Source: Myxococcales bacterium
Lineage (GTDB): Bacteria > Myxococcota_A > Bradymonadia > UBA4248
Direction: 5' to 3'
Assembly: GCA_004554395.1 (NCBI GenBank)
Contig: SFMP01000206.1
Coordinates: 1 to 8,075, forward strand
Length of the DNA stretch: 8,075 nt
Shown here piece after piece: positions 1-6,548 of this stretch (position 1 is its first letter; the number at the start of each line of letters is the position of its first letter). The notes under the pieces are model-generated. The model was not told where the DNA came from. It did no database searches and saw nothing but the letters and a program-made list of their open reading frames with translations. Both the position numbers and the translations under genes were made by a program.

Positions 1-126
1 AGGCCGGGGGTGAGGTCAAACGCCCGAAACGCGGGCGTCTATTCCCCCTCGCCATTTATGGAGAGGGGGTGGCCGACAGGCCGGGGGTGAGGTCAGGGGG
101 TGGCCGACAGGCCGGGGGTGAGGTCA
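1..126. repeat. Tandem 31-bp GC-rich intergenic repeat
   Basis: Two perfect adjacent copies of a 31-bp unit occupy 65-95 and 96-126. Bases 1-18 match the last 18 bases of the same unit, so the array probably continues left of the window. The unit starts GGGGGTGGCCGAC and ends GGGGGTGAGGTCA, with a small GGCC-GACA-GGCC palindrome inside it. There are no spacers between copies. This is seen directly. The element looks like a multi-copy intergenic palindromic family, but its genome copy number cannot be seen here. Confidence 0.85.
20..69. repeat. Paired hairpins embedded in the repeat array
   Basis: There are two consecutive stem-loops. The first pairs ACGCCCG (20-26) with CGGGCGT (32-38) around a 5-base loop. 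The second pairs CCCCCTC (44-50) with GAGGGGG (63-69) and encloses CCAT-TT-ATGG (52-61), with one G-A mismatch between the stems. The right arm of the second hairpin runs into the first full 31-bp copy, so hairpin and tandem repeat look like one composite element. Neither hairpin has a T-tract, so they are not convincing intrinsic terminators. The core GCCATTTATGGAG recurs at 7788-7800. Confidence 0.7.
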
Positions 127-282
127 GACCCCGCCCCAAAGCCGTTTACCAAAGTCAAGAGAATTTTTAAATGCGGTAGCCCTGCAAAAACGCCCAAATA
201 TAGCTGATTATTTTCTCTAAAAGCTGTAAAAGGCGTCGATTTTTGGCTTGGGGGAGCCAGAGTATTGATGAAGGAGTTTATT
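127..282 (+). promoter_or_regulatory. Upstream region and ribosome binding site of glyQ
   Basis: This AT-richer stretch must hold the glyQS promoter unless transcription enters from the left. Only a weak candidate is visible: TTTACC at 145-150 with TTTAAA at 166-171, a 15-base spacing that is shorter than ideal. The ribosome binding site is clear: AAGGAG at 271-276, six bases before the ATG at 283. A 5-bp hairpin (TGGCT 244-248 with AGCCA 255-259) lies just upstream. No T-box consensus (AGGGTGG-type antiterminator) is present. Confidence 0.35.
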
Positions 283-1173
283 ATGAATTTTCAAGATCTC
301 GTGCTGACGCTTCAAAAGTATTGGGCATCACAGGGGTGTATCGTCCAGCAACCATACGACATCGAAAAAGGCGCTGGCACATTTAATCCAGCGACGTTTT
401 TCAGAGCCCTCGGCCCCGAGCCCTATTCGGTCGCCTTTATCGAGCCATGCCGACGCCCCGTCGACGCTCGCTATGGCGAAAACCCAAACCGTTGGGGCGC
501 CTACTACCAATTCCAAGTCATCCTAAAACCGAGCCCAAAAAACGTCCTCGATCTCTATTTCGGCTCGCTACGCGCCATCGGAATCGATCCCCTAGCCCAC
601 GACATTCGACTCGTCGAAGATAACTGGGAAGCCCCATCGCAAGGCGCTTGGGGATGCGGATGGGAAGTCTGGGCCGACGGCATGGAAGTCACGCAATTCA
701 CCTATTTCCAACAAGTCGGCGGCATCCCATGCCACCCAGTCACGGCAGAAATCACCTACGGACTCGAACGCATCGCCATGTACATGCAAAACGTCGATCG
801 AATCCACGACCTCGTCTGGGTCAACGACATCAAATACAGCGATGTCCACCTCCAAGCCGAAATCGAACAGTCGAAATACTACCTCGACGAAGCATCGATC
901 GACCTGCAATATAAACTCTTCGACATGTACGAAGCCGAAGCCAAACGACTACTCGACCTCGGGCTCGCTTTCCCAGGCTACGACCACGTCCTCAAATGCT
1001 CTCACGCCTTCAACATCCTGCAGGCTCGCGGCGCCATCTCCGTCACCGACCGCCAATCCTACATCAATCGCGTGCGAACTCTCTCCCGCATGGCTGCCGA
1101 TTGCTACCTCAAACAACGCGAAGAAATGGGCTACCCACTACTCAAAAACAACACGACATCGAAGGAGGACTAA
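283..1173 (+). CDS. glyQ: Glycine--tRNA ligase alpha subunit
   Basis: This is the catalytic subunit of the heterotetrameric (alpha2beta2) bacterial glycyl-tRNA synthetase, a cytoplasmic class II enzyme that activates glycine with ATP and charges tRNA-Gly. The 296-residue product matches the family length (about 300) and is alignable end to end. It has the N-terminal FQDLVLTLQKYW helix, the QQPYD motif near residues 22-26, the block GPEPYSVAFIEPCRRP at 44-59 followed by ARYGENPNRWGAYYQ at 62-76, and class II motif 3 as ITYGLERIAMYMQ at 157-169. I chose the ATG at 283 because AAGGAG at 271-276 is ideally spaced and the family begins here. An in-frame TTG/ATG at 265/268 lies upstream of that site and is unlikely to be used. 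The gene is followed three bases later by glyS, whose Shine-Dalgarno overlaps the end of glyQ. Codons are strongly C-ending (ATC, CTC, GTC). Confidence 0.97.
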   Translation: MNFQDLVLTLQKYWASQGCIVQQPYDIEKGAGTFNPATFFRALGPEPYSVAFIEPCRRPVDARYGENPNRWGAYYQFQVILKPSPKNVLDLYFGSLRAIGIDPLAHDIRLVEDNWEAPSQGAWGCGWEVWADGMEVTQFTYFQQVGGIPCHPVTAEITYGLERIAMYMQNVDRIHDLVWVNDIKYSDVHLQAEIEQSKYYLDEASIDLQYKLFDMYEAEAKRLLDLGLAFPGYDHVLKCSHAFNILQARGAISVTDRQSYINRVRTLSRMAADCYLKQREEMGYPLLKNNTTSKED

Positions 1174-1176
1174 GCC

Positions 1177-3288
1177 ATGTCGAAATCTCTCATCTTTGAA
1201 TTGGGCTGCGAAGATTTGCCCGCACTTCAAATCGATATGGCCATCGATGCGCTCCGTTCGGGCGTCGTCGATCGTTGCCGCGAATTGCGAATCGAACTCG
1301 GAAACGTCCGCGCCTACGCCTCTCCGCGTCGACTCACGCTCCTCATCGACTCCGTCGCCGACCGTCAAACCGACCTCGAAACGCTCAAAGTTGGACCCGC
1401 CGTCGCCGCTTGCAAAACGCCCAACGGCGATTGGACTCCAGCCGCACTCGGCTTCCTACGCGGACTCGGCGCCGACCCCTCGCAAGTCGAAGAAGTCACT
1501 CAAGAACGAAAAAAAGGCAAACCCATGGCTTATATCGCCGTCAAAGTTTGCGCGCAGGGCGAAGAAACTTCAAAACTCCTCGGCCACGTCCTCGAAGAAA
1601 GCCTCGCCGCCATTCACTGGGCAAAACCCATGCGATGGTCCGACGAACCCACGCTCTTCGCTCGCCCCGTCCACTGGATCTTGTGCGTCCTCGGCGGCGA
1701 AATCCTACCCATGCAGTTCGCAGGCGTCTCCTCGGGCGCTCTCACCTACGGCCATCGATTCATGGCACCCGAAGCCATCGAAGTCCGAACACCCGACGAA
1801 TACGTCGATAAACTACGACGCGCTAAAGTTCTCGTCGATACCGACGAACGACGCGCTAAAGTCCTCGAACAAGCTCACGCCGCCGCCGCCTCCGTCGGCG
1901 GACACCTCGTCGAAAACGACGAACTCCTCGAAGAAGTCGTCCAAATCCTCGAATGGCCCGTCGGCATCGTCGGCGCCTTCGACCCCGCCTTCCTAAAACT
2001 CCCTCACGAAGTCATCATCACGAGCATGGTCACCAATCAACGCTACTTCAGCGTCGTCGACGACGACCAAAAACTCATGCCAAACTTCGTCACTCTCTCC
2101 AATACCGATGTCTACGACCGAAAAGTCGTCGCACGCGGAAACGAACGCGTCCTCGTCGCACGACTCAAAGACGCTGAATTCTTCTTCGACGAAGACCGAA
2201 AACACGACCTCGAATTCTACAACGAAAAACTCACCCACATGCGCTACATCGAAGGCATGGGATCCACCTTCGATAAAGTCGTGCGCGACGAAGCTCTCGC
2301 CGTCACCGTCGCAAAATTCTGGACTAACGCCGATATCGATCTCAACAATATTCGACAAACCGCCCACTTCTGCAAAGCCGATTTGGCGACAAACATGGTG
2401 TACGAATTTCCCGAAGTCGAAGGCGTCATGGGCGACTACTACGGCCGTCTCGACGGACTCCCAAAAGACGTCTGCCAAGGCATCCGCGAAACCTACAGCC
2501 CACGTCAAGCTGGCGCACCCGTCGCACAAACGCTCACTGGCGCCATCGTCGGCATCGCCGATAAACTCGACACGATTACCGCTCTATTCGCGCTCGGGCG
2601 AATCCCCACTGGCGCCGCCGACCCCTTCGCTCTCCGACGCTGCGCCAACGGCATCCTCCGCACGCTCTGCGAACACAAACAACCCATGGACCTCGCTCCG
2701 ATCGTCCGCGCCGCCATCGACGGCTGCCGACTCACCGAACGAACGCTCGGCACAAAACCCGTCACCACCGACGACGACGCACTCTGCCAACAAATCCTCG
2801 ACTTCATCAAAACGCGACTACGCTTCATGCTCAGCGACGCACACGCCATCGAAGTCATCGACGCCGTCCTCTCCGTCGCCAACATGGCCGACATCCCCGC
2901 CATCGTCGGACGCATCGAAACGCTCACAAAACACCGCACCGGCGCCATCTTCGCCAGCCTCGTCACCACCTTCAAACGCGTCGCAAACATCGTCCGCCAA
3001 GCAAACGCCAACACCGGTGACGTCAACCCCTCACTCTTCGAAGATAATGCGGAAAATGCTCTCCACAGCGCAATCCTAGACGCCAAAAACGCCTATCAAT
3101 CCGCTTTCGATGCAAAAGACTACGAGTCCGCACTCACCTGCCTCGAAGCCCTACGCGCACCCGCCGACGCCTTCTTCGAAGCCGTCCTCGTCAACTGCGA
3201 CGATCCAAACGTACGCCAAAATCGCCTCAACCTACTCGCCACCGCCGAAGACCTCTTCGCCAACTACTGCGACGTTCGAAAACTCTAA
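1177..3288 (+). CDS. glyS: Glycine--tRNA ligase beta subunit
   Basis: This is the tRNA-binding subunit that completes glycyl-tRNA synthetase with GlyQ. The 703 residues are close to the family's usual length of about 690-700, and the frame is intact. Landmarks: N-terminal LIFELGCEDLPALQ (5-18, family form EIGTEELP), KPMRW at 150-154 and FARPVHWILCVLGG at 161-174, HRFM at 193-196, PHEVIITSMVTNQRYF at 276-291, RVLVARLKDAEFFFDEDRK at 324-342, and the HD-like helical region with MVYEFPEVEGVMGDYY at 407-422. ADPFALRR sits at 482-488 (A481 onward), where most homologs have SGSKDPFALRR; here it reads TGAADPFALRR. The C-terminal DALR-type anticodon-binding region includes FFEAVLVN (666-673) and RQNRLNLL (680-687). 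AAGGAGG at 1162-1168 precedes the ATG, which is separated from the glyQ stop by three bases, so expression is surely co-transcriptional and probably translationally coupled. A strong terminator follows. Confidence 0.97.
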   Translation: MSKSLIFELGCEDLPALQIDMAIDALRSGVVDRCRELRIELGNVRAYASPRRLTLLIDSVADRQTDLETLKVGPAVAACKTPNGDWTPAALGFLRGLGADPSQVEEVTQERKKGKPMAYIAVKVCAQGEETSKLLGHVLEESLAAIHWAKPMRWSDEPTLFARPVHWILCVLGGEILPMQFAGVSSGALTYGHRFMAPEAIEVRTPDEYVDKLRRAKVLVDTDERRAKVLEQAHAAAASVGGHLVENDELLEEVVQILEWPVGIVGAFDPAFLKLPHEVIITSMVTNQRYFSVVDDDQKLMPNFVTLSNTDVYDRKVVARGNERVLVARLKDAEFFFDEDRKHDLEFYNEKLTHMRYIEGMGSTFDKVVRDEALAVTVAKFWTNADIDLNNIRQTAHFCKADLATNMVYEFPEVEGVMGDYYGRLDGLPKDVCQGIRETYSPRQAGAPVAQTLTGAIVGIADKLDTITALFALGRIPTGAADPFALRRCANGILRTLCEHKQPMDLAPIVRAAIDGCRLTERTLGTKPVTTDDDALCQQILDFIKTRLRFMLSDAHAIEVIDAVLSVANMADIPAIVGRIETLTKHRTGAIFASLVTTFKRVANIVRQANANTGDVNPSLFEDNAENALHSAILDAKNAYQSAFDAKDYESALTCLEALRAPADAFFEAVLVNCDDPNVRQNRLNLLATAEDLFANYCDVRKL

Positions 3289-3316
3289 TCCCACTGCGTT
3301 GTACTCTCGGGGGTAC

Positions 3317-3354
3317 GCCCGCTTTGCCCACCTGGGCAATACGGGCTTTTTTTT
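3317..3354 (+). terminator. Intrinsic terminator of glyQS
   Basis: GCCCG (3317-3321) pairs with CGGGC (3342-3346). Across a 2x2 internal loop, TTGCCC (3324-3329) pairs with GGGCAA (3334-3339), closing a four-base ACCT loop. Eight T residues follow at 3347-3354. The structure begins 28 bases after the glyS stop. It is a textbook Rho-independent terminator read on the + strand. Confidence 0.9.
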
Positions 3355-3589
3355 GTCGCCCTATTTCGCATTCGCTCAATACGGGCTCTTGTCGCGCCTA
3401 TTTCGCATTCGCTCCATACGGCGCTTGGGCTCCGGCTATGTGCTCGGGCTGGCGCCCTTGCGCGCATACGCCTACGCTGTTGCGCTATTGCCAGCAGGCA
3501 ATACGCGCAACTTTTGTCGCCCTATCTCGCCCGTTGGGCTCAATACGGGCTCTTGTCGCGCCTATCTCGCATTCGCTCAATACGGCGCT
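3353..3589. repeat. Degenerate ~37-bp repeat cluster derived from terminator-like units
   Basis: Four related copies lie at 3353-3388, 3389-3425, 3514-3552 and 3553-3589. Each begins TTGTCGC, continues CCTAT(T/C)TCGC, then usually ATTCGCTC, and ends with a CAATACGG-GCT motif. The copies come as two adjacent pairs separated by about 88 bases that contain other palindromes. In each pair the first copy has GTCGCCC and ends in CGGGCTC, while the second has GTCGCGCC and ends in CGGCGCT. The third copy carries a GCCC-GTT-GGGC hairpin. CAATACGGGCT is also the 3' arm of the glyQS terminator just upstream. The open frames across this region are low-complexity and not credible genes. Confidence 0.75.
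3479..3515 (+). terminator. Terminator-like hairpin within the repeat cluster
   Basis: GTTGCGC-TATTGCC (3479-3492) pairs with GGCAATA-CGCGCAAC (3497-3511) around the AGCA loop (3493-3496). This gives a 14-bp stem with one bulged C, followed by only four T residues (3512-3515). It could act as a second weak terminator, or it may simply be part of the palindromic repeat element between the two repeat pairs. No gene ends immediately before it. Confidence 0.45.
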
Positions 3590-3666
3590 TATAGAACTCC
3601 GGCAACGATGCCGCAAAGCGACGATTGAGCTCTTAAATGCTTGTGTCGAAGTTCATTTGGCAATCT

Positions 3667-3688
3667 TTCTCTGACTCATTCTCTGACT
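3667..3688. repeat. Short 10-bp direct repeat
   Basis: TTCTCTGACT occurs at 3667-3676 and again at 3679-3688, separated by CA. It lies just outside the 3' end of the decayed partner gene, at the transition from GC-rich repeats to the AT-rich cassette. It may be a remnant of the rearrangement that placed or trimmed the cassette, or chance. Confidence 0.4.
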
Positions 3689-3701
3689 TTTGCGTTTCTT
3701 A

Positions 3702-3979
3702 CTATGTTTCTTGATTATCTATTGGCATTATCGGAAATTGCCCATACACTGCGTGATGATTCCATTCATCAATATTCACAACATCTACGGATTCTATAAG
3801 TTTTACGCCTGTTTTTTTAGACGATTCCGCAATGCTTTACGTGAAATTGCAAAATCCGCATCGGATAATACATTCACTCCAGATTCATTATAGGTTTTCT
3901 TGATTTTGTCAGTTGCCCAAATTGCAGTTTTGCAATCAATGCCATAGTGTTTGTGTTCTTCTATTAAAATACCAGGCAT
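3702..3979 (-). pseudogene. Decayed partner gene of the ATPase (internally deleted, frameshifted)
   Basis: Reading leftwards, ATG at 3979-3977 follows a GAGG Shine-Dalgarno at 3990-3987 and opens a 58-residue frame: MPGILIEEHKHYGIDCKTAI, then WATDKIKKTYNESGVNVLSD and ADFAISRKALRNRLKKQA, with a TAA at 3805-3803. In a shifted frame the sequence continues from 3806 for 34 residues, starting VKLIESVDVVNIDEWN and ending FPIMPIDNQET, to TAG at 3704-3702. One extra A in the seven-A run (plus-strand T-run 3812-3818) would join the frames as LKKTGVKLIES. From memory, intact relatives pair with AAA ATPases, begin with the same GIDC-K-AIW and GV-ILSD-DF blocks, and carry a D...E-x-K nuclease-like core followed by about 150 more residues. 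Here the text jumps from SDADFAIS to RKALRNR, so that core is missing. The recall of the family is not database-verified; the two frames and the shift are seen directly. Confidence 0.7.
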
Positions 3980-3988
3980 GATGTTACC

Positions 3989-4644
3989 TCACAAATCGTA
4001 TATTTCGTCCAGAAGCTTATCAAACGCTGAAACGATGGCATTATTCTTTAAGTCTACAAATTTTTCCTTTTCTCATATATTAAATCACAAGTTTTGCCTA
4101 CATGAGATAGAGAATGGAACGCAATGCTATCATTCTTCGCTTTTCTAACCTCGAAATAGCTGGCAATCATATAGTCATGCGTTGAAACAAACACTTGAAC
4201 GCCTTTTCTTTGTAATTCCAAAAGCAACTCAACGATAATAGAAATATATGATGGATTAATATTGGATTCAGGTTCATCCCAACCTTTCTCTCCCGTTACC
4301 TCTGCATCCCACTTTTTCGTCTTCCCATGAAAACTTGCACTCAATACTCTCTCTTGCGTAACATCTCGCTCTCCCGCAAAAATGCGAATCAATGCGCTAC
4401 GATTGCCTTGCTTTCTTGTGATTAGACGAGAAATCTTATAGTCGTCTGGAAGCATGGTTGATACAAGTTTATGGGAAAAAGAAACCCTCTGATCGACACA
4501 TTGACATGCCGAATACAGAACCTTAAAAAGGTGTGTTTTGCCTGTTCCGTTTTCTCCAATAAAGATATTGATGCCTGGATCAAACTCTATCTGATGATCA
4601 TCAAAAACAGTGTAGTTTTCCAGCTTAATTCTTTTAATAATCAT
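3989..4644 (-). pseudogene. Decayed AAA/ABC-type ATPase (internal deletion plus C-terminal frameshift)
   Basis: ATG at 4644-4642 follows GGAGGAG at about 4657-4651. The 196-residue frame begins MIIKRIKLENYTVFDDHQIE and carries a perfect Walker A GENGTGKT at 30-37. It then reaches KKWDAEVTGEKGW (110-122) and passes directly into Walker B and D-loop DEPESNINP (123-131), then VQVFVSTHDY (149-158) with the switch histidine at 156. Relatives (AAA_15/AAA_21-like, OLD/RecF-style ATPases) normally have some 150-200 residues between these blocks, including the ABC signature helix before LFWDEPE; that part is absent. The frame stops at TAG 4056-4054, but the adjacent frame from 4057 encodes VDLKNNAIVSAFDKLLDEIY then DL and TGA at 3991-3989, a natural C-terminus. 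One missing A in the five-A run (4061-4065) accounts for the shift. The gene cannot make a working ATPase as it stands. AT-rich composition unlike its neighbours points to transfer. Confidence 0.8.
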
Positions 4645-4688
4645 CGTTCTCTCCTCCCTTACTTTATCTTCGCCAACACATCCTGGAA

Positions 4689-6515
4689 CTACTCGACAGT
4701 GACGGATTTAGCGAGGTTTCGGGGTTGATCGACGTCGTTACCGAGCATATTGGCAATGTGATAAGCGAGTAGTTGTAGGTGTAGAACGCACAAAAGAGGC
4801 TGGACGGTTTCGTCGCATGTAGGGATGGTGAAGGCGTGTTCGGAGATGCGCGCGACGGCATCGTCGCCTTGCGAAACGATGCTGAAGATGCGTCCGCCGC
4901 GGGCTTTGACTTCTTGTAGATTGGAGAGTGTTTTTTCGTAGGTGGCGTTTTGAGGAGCGATGACGATAACGGGGAGGCGGTCGTCGATGAGGGCGATGGG
5001 ACCGTGTTTCATTTCTCCGGCTGGGTAGGCTTCGGCATGGATGTAGGTGAGTTCTTTGAGTTTGAGAGCGCCCTCGCTGGCAATGGGATAGAGCGTGTTG
5101 CGTCCGAGGTAGAGGAAAGAGTTAGCGCGTAGGAGTTTTTGTGCGGCTTTTGGGATATCTTGTGCGCGTGCGAGTGTGTCTTCCATGAGTTTTGGAAGCG
5201 TGCGTAGTGCGTGCAAGGCGCGGCGAGCTTCGTCTTCGGGGAGTGTGGCGCGCGTGCGGCCGAGGTGAATGGCGAGAAGGAGAAGGGAGACGAGTTGAGT
5301 GGTGAATGCTTTTGTCGAAGCAACGCCGATTTCGGGGTCGGCTCGTGTGTAGAAAGTGGCGTCGCTAGCGCGTGGAATGGTCGAATCGATGACGTTGCAG
5401 ATGGCGAGGATCTTTGCGCCAGCGCGCCGAGCGAGTTTGACGCAGGCGTATGTATCGGCCGTTTCGCCGCTTTGGCTGATGGCGATGAAAGCGTCGCATG
5501 GCGAGAGTATGGGGTCGGCGTATCGGTATTCGCTGGCGACGTCGACGCGAGTTGGAATGCGAGCGAATTTTTCGAAGTAGAATTTGGCGACGAGTCCGGC
5601 GTGGTAGCTCGTGCCGCATGCGACGATTTGTATCGAGGACGCATTTTCGAGGTGTAGTTCGTCGATGGCGTCGTCGAGGTTAATCGAGACTTCGTCTTCG
5701 AGGATTCGACCTCGCAGTGTGTCGGTAATTTTTTGAGGTTGCTCTTCGATTTCTTTGAGCATGTAGTGTGGGTAGCCTTGTTTTTCGGCGGCAGCGACGT
5801 CCCATTGCACAGTTTTTGTGGGGCGTTGAACGGGGCGATTGTGTGCGTCGTAGATGGCGATTTCGTTGGGCGTGAGTAGAGCGATGTCGCCGTCTTCGAG
5901 GAAAGTGAATTGTCGCGTATAGGCCAAAACAGCGGTGATATCGCTGGTGGCGAATGTTTCGTTTTCGCCTTTGGCGAGGATGAGTGGACTTTGGTTTCGA
6001 GCGGCGACGATTTGTTCGGGGGCGTCGGCGCAAATGACGACGAGTGCGTAGGATCCTCGCACGAGGTGTAGGGCACAGCGGACGGCGGTGATGAAATCGC
6101 GCTTTTTATCGTATTCTTCTTGAATGAGATGGGCGATGATTTCGGTGTCTGTTTCGGAGCTAAAGACGTGTCCGCGTTCTTTGAGTTCGGCGCGGAGCTG
6201 CATAAAATTCTCTATGATGCCGTTATGAACGATGGCAAATCGACCATAGCAATGGGGATGCGCATTTGATTCGCTTGGTCGCCCATGAGTTGCCCAACGC
6301 GTGTGCCCGATTCCGGTGGAGCCAGCGATGGGATCGCGAGCCATTTTATCGATGAGATTTTCGAGTTTTCCGTGTGCTCGTCGGCATGCGATTTCGCCAT
6401 TAGCGCAGACGGCGATGCCCGCGGAGTCGTATCCGCGGTAGGCTAGTCGTCCGAGCCCTGTTTGAATAATGGGTACCGCTTCTCGATAGCCAGTATATCC
6501 GATAATCCCGCACAT
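4689..6515 (-). CDS. glmS: Glutamine--fructose-6-phosphate aminotransferase (isomerizing)
   Basis: GlmS converts fructose-6-phosphate and glutamine to glucosamine-6-phosphate and glutamate, the committed step to UDP-GlcNAc for peptidoglycan and LPS; it is cytoplasmic. The 608 residues match the family (609 in E. coli). The ATG at 6515 is chosen because the product then starts MCGIIGYTG, exposing the nucleophilic Cys2 after Met removal; AAGGA at 6530-6526 lies upstream. An in-frame extension to 6590 would bury that cysteine and is rejected. Glutaminase domain: HTRWATHG 71-78, NGIIEN 98-103. Two SIS sugar isomerase domains: GTSYHA 301-306, SQSGETADT 347-355, STKAFTTQ 400-407. Catalytic tail: KLKELTYIHAEAYPAGE 485-501, KHGP 503-506 and the conserved end NLAKSVTVE. 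All key residues are present. The decayed ATPase starts 44 bases downstream on the same strand with no terminator visible between. Confidence 0.98.
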   Translation of the reverse strand: MCGIIGYTGYREAVPIIQTGLGRLAYRGYDSAGIAVCANGEIACRRAHGKLENLIDKMARDPIAGSTGIGHTRWATHGRPSESNAHPHCYGRFAIVHNGIIENFMQLRAELKERGHVFSSETDTEIIAHLIQEEYDKKRDFITAVRCALHLVRGSYALVVICADAPEQIVAARNQSPLILAKGENETFATSDITAVLAYTRQFTFLEDGDIALLTPNEIAIYDAHNRPVQRPTKTVQWDVAAAEKQGYPHYMLKEIEEQPQKITDTLRGRILEDEVSINLDDAIDELHLENASSIQIVACGTSYHAGLVAKFYFEKFARIPTRVDVASEYRYADPILSPCDAFIAISQSGETADTYACVKLARRAGAKILAICNVIDSTIPRASDATFYTRADPEIGVASTKAFTTQLVSLLLLAIHLGRTRATLPEDEARRALHALRTLPKLMEDTLARAQDIPKAAQKLLRANSFLYLGRNTLYPIASEGALKLKELTYIHAEAYPAGEMKHGPIALIDDRLPVIVIAPQNATYEKTLSNLQEVKARGGRIFSIVSQGDDAVARISEHAFTIPTCDETVQPLLCVLHLQLLAYHIANMLGNDVDQPRNLAKSVTVE

Positions 6516-6548
6516 TTTGTATTCGTCCTTATGATGAATTAGAGTTGC

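Noticed and set aside
65..126. CRISPR array
   Set aside because: The 31-bp copies abut directly with no spacers, and no cas genes are present.
127..282. T-box leader for glyQS
   Set aside because: No AGGGTGG-type T-box sequence, specifier stem or terminator/antiterminator pair is visible.
842..1996. Long + strand open frames overlapping glyQ and glyS (also 2108-3079)
   Set aside because: They are rich in Ser, Pro, Thr and Lys, match no family, and are explained by C-ending codon bias of the real genes read in another frame.
3110..3674. Open frames across the post-glyS repeats
   Set aside because: They encode repeat-derived low-complexity text and overlap the glyS end and the terminator.
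3690..4148. Small + strand frames at 3690-3893 and 3951-4148
   Set aside because: They lie antisense to the decayed ATPase and its partner, whose coding signal on the - strand is clear.
4660..4682. Tn7 right end after glmS
   Set aside because: The - strand TGTGTTGGCG...ATAAAGT loosely resembles a Tn7 end, but it starts 8 rather than about 25 bases after the stop, lacks repeated TnsB sites, and overlaps the ATPase leader.
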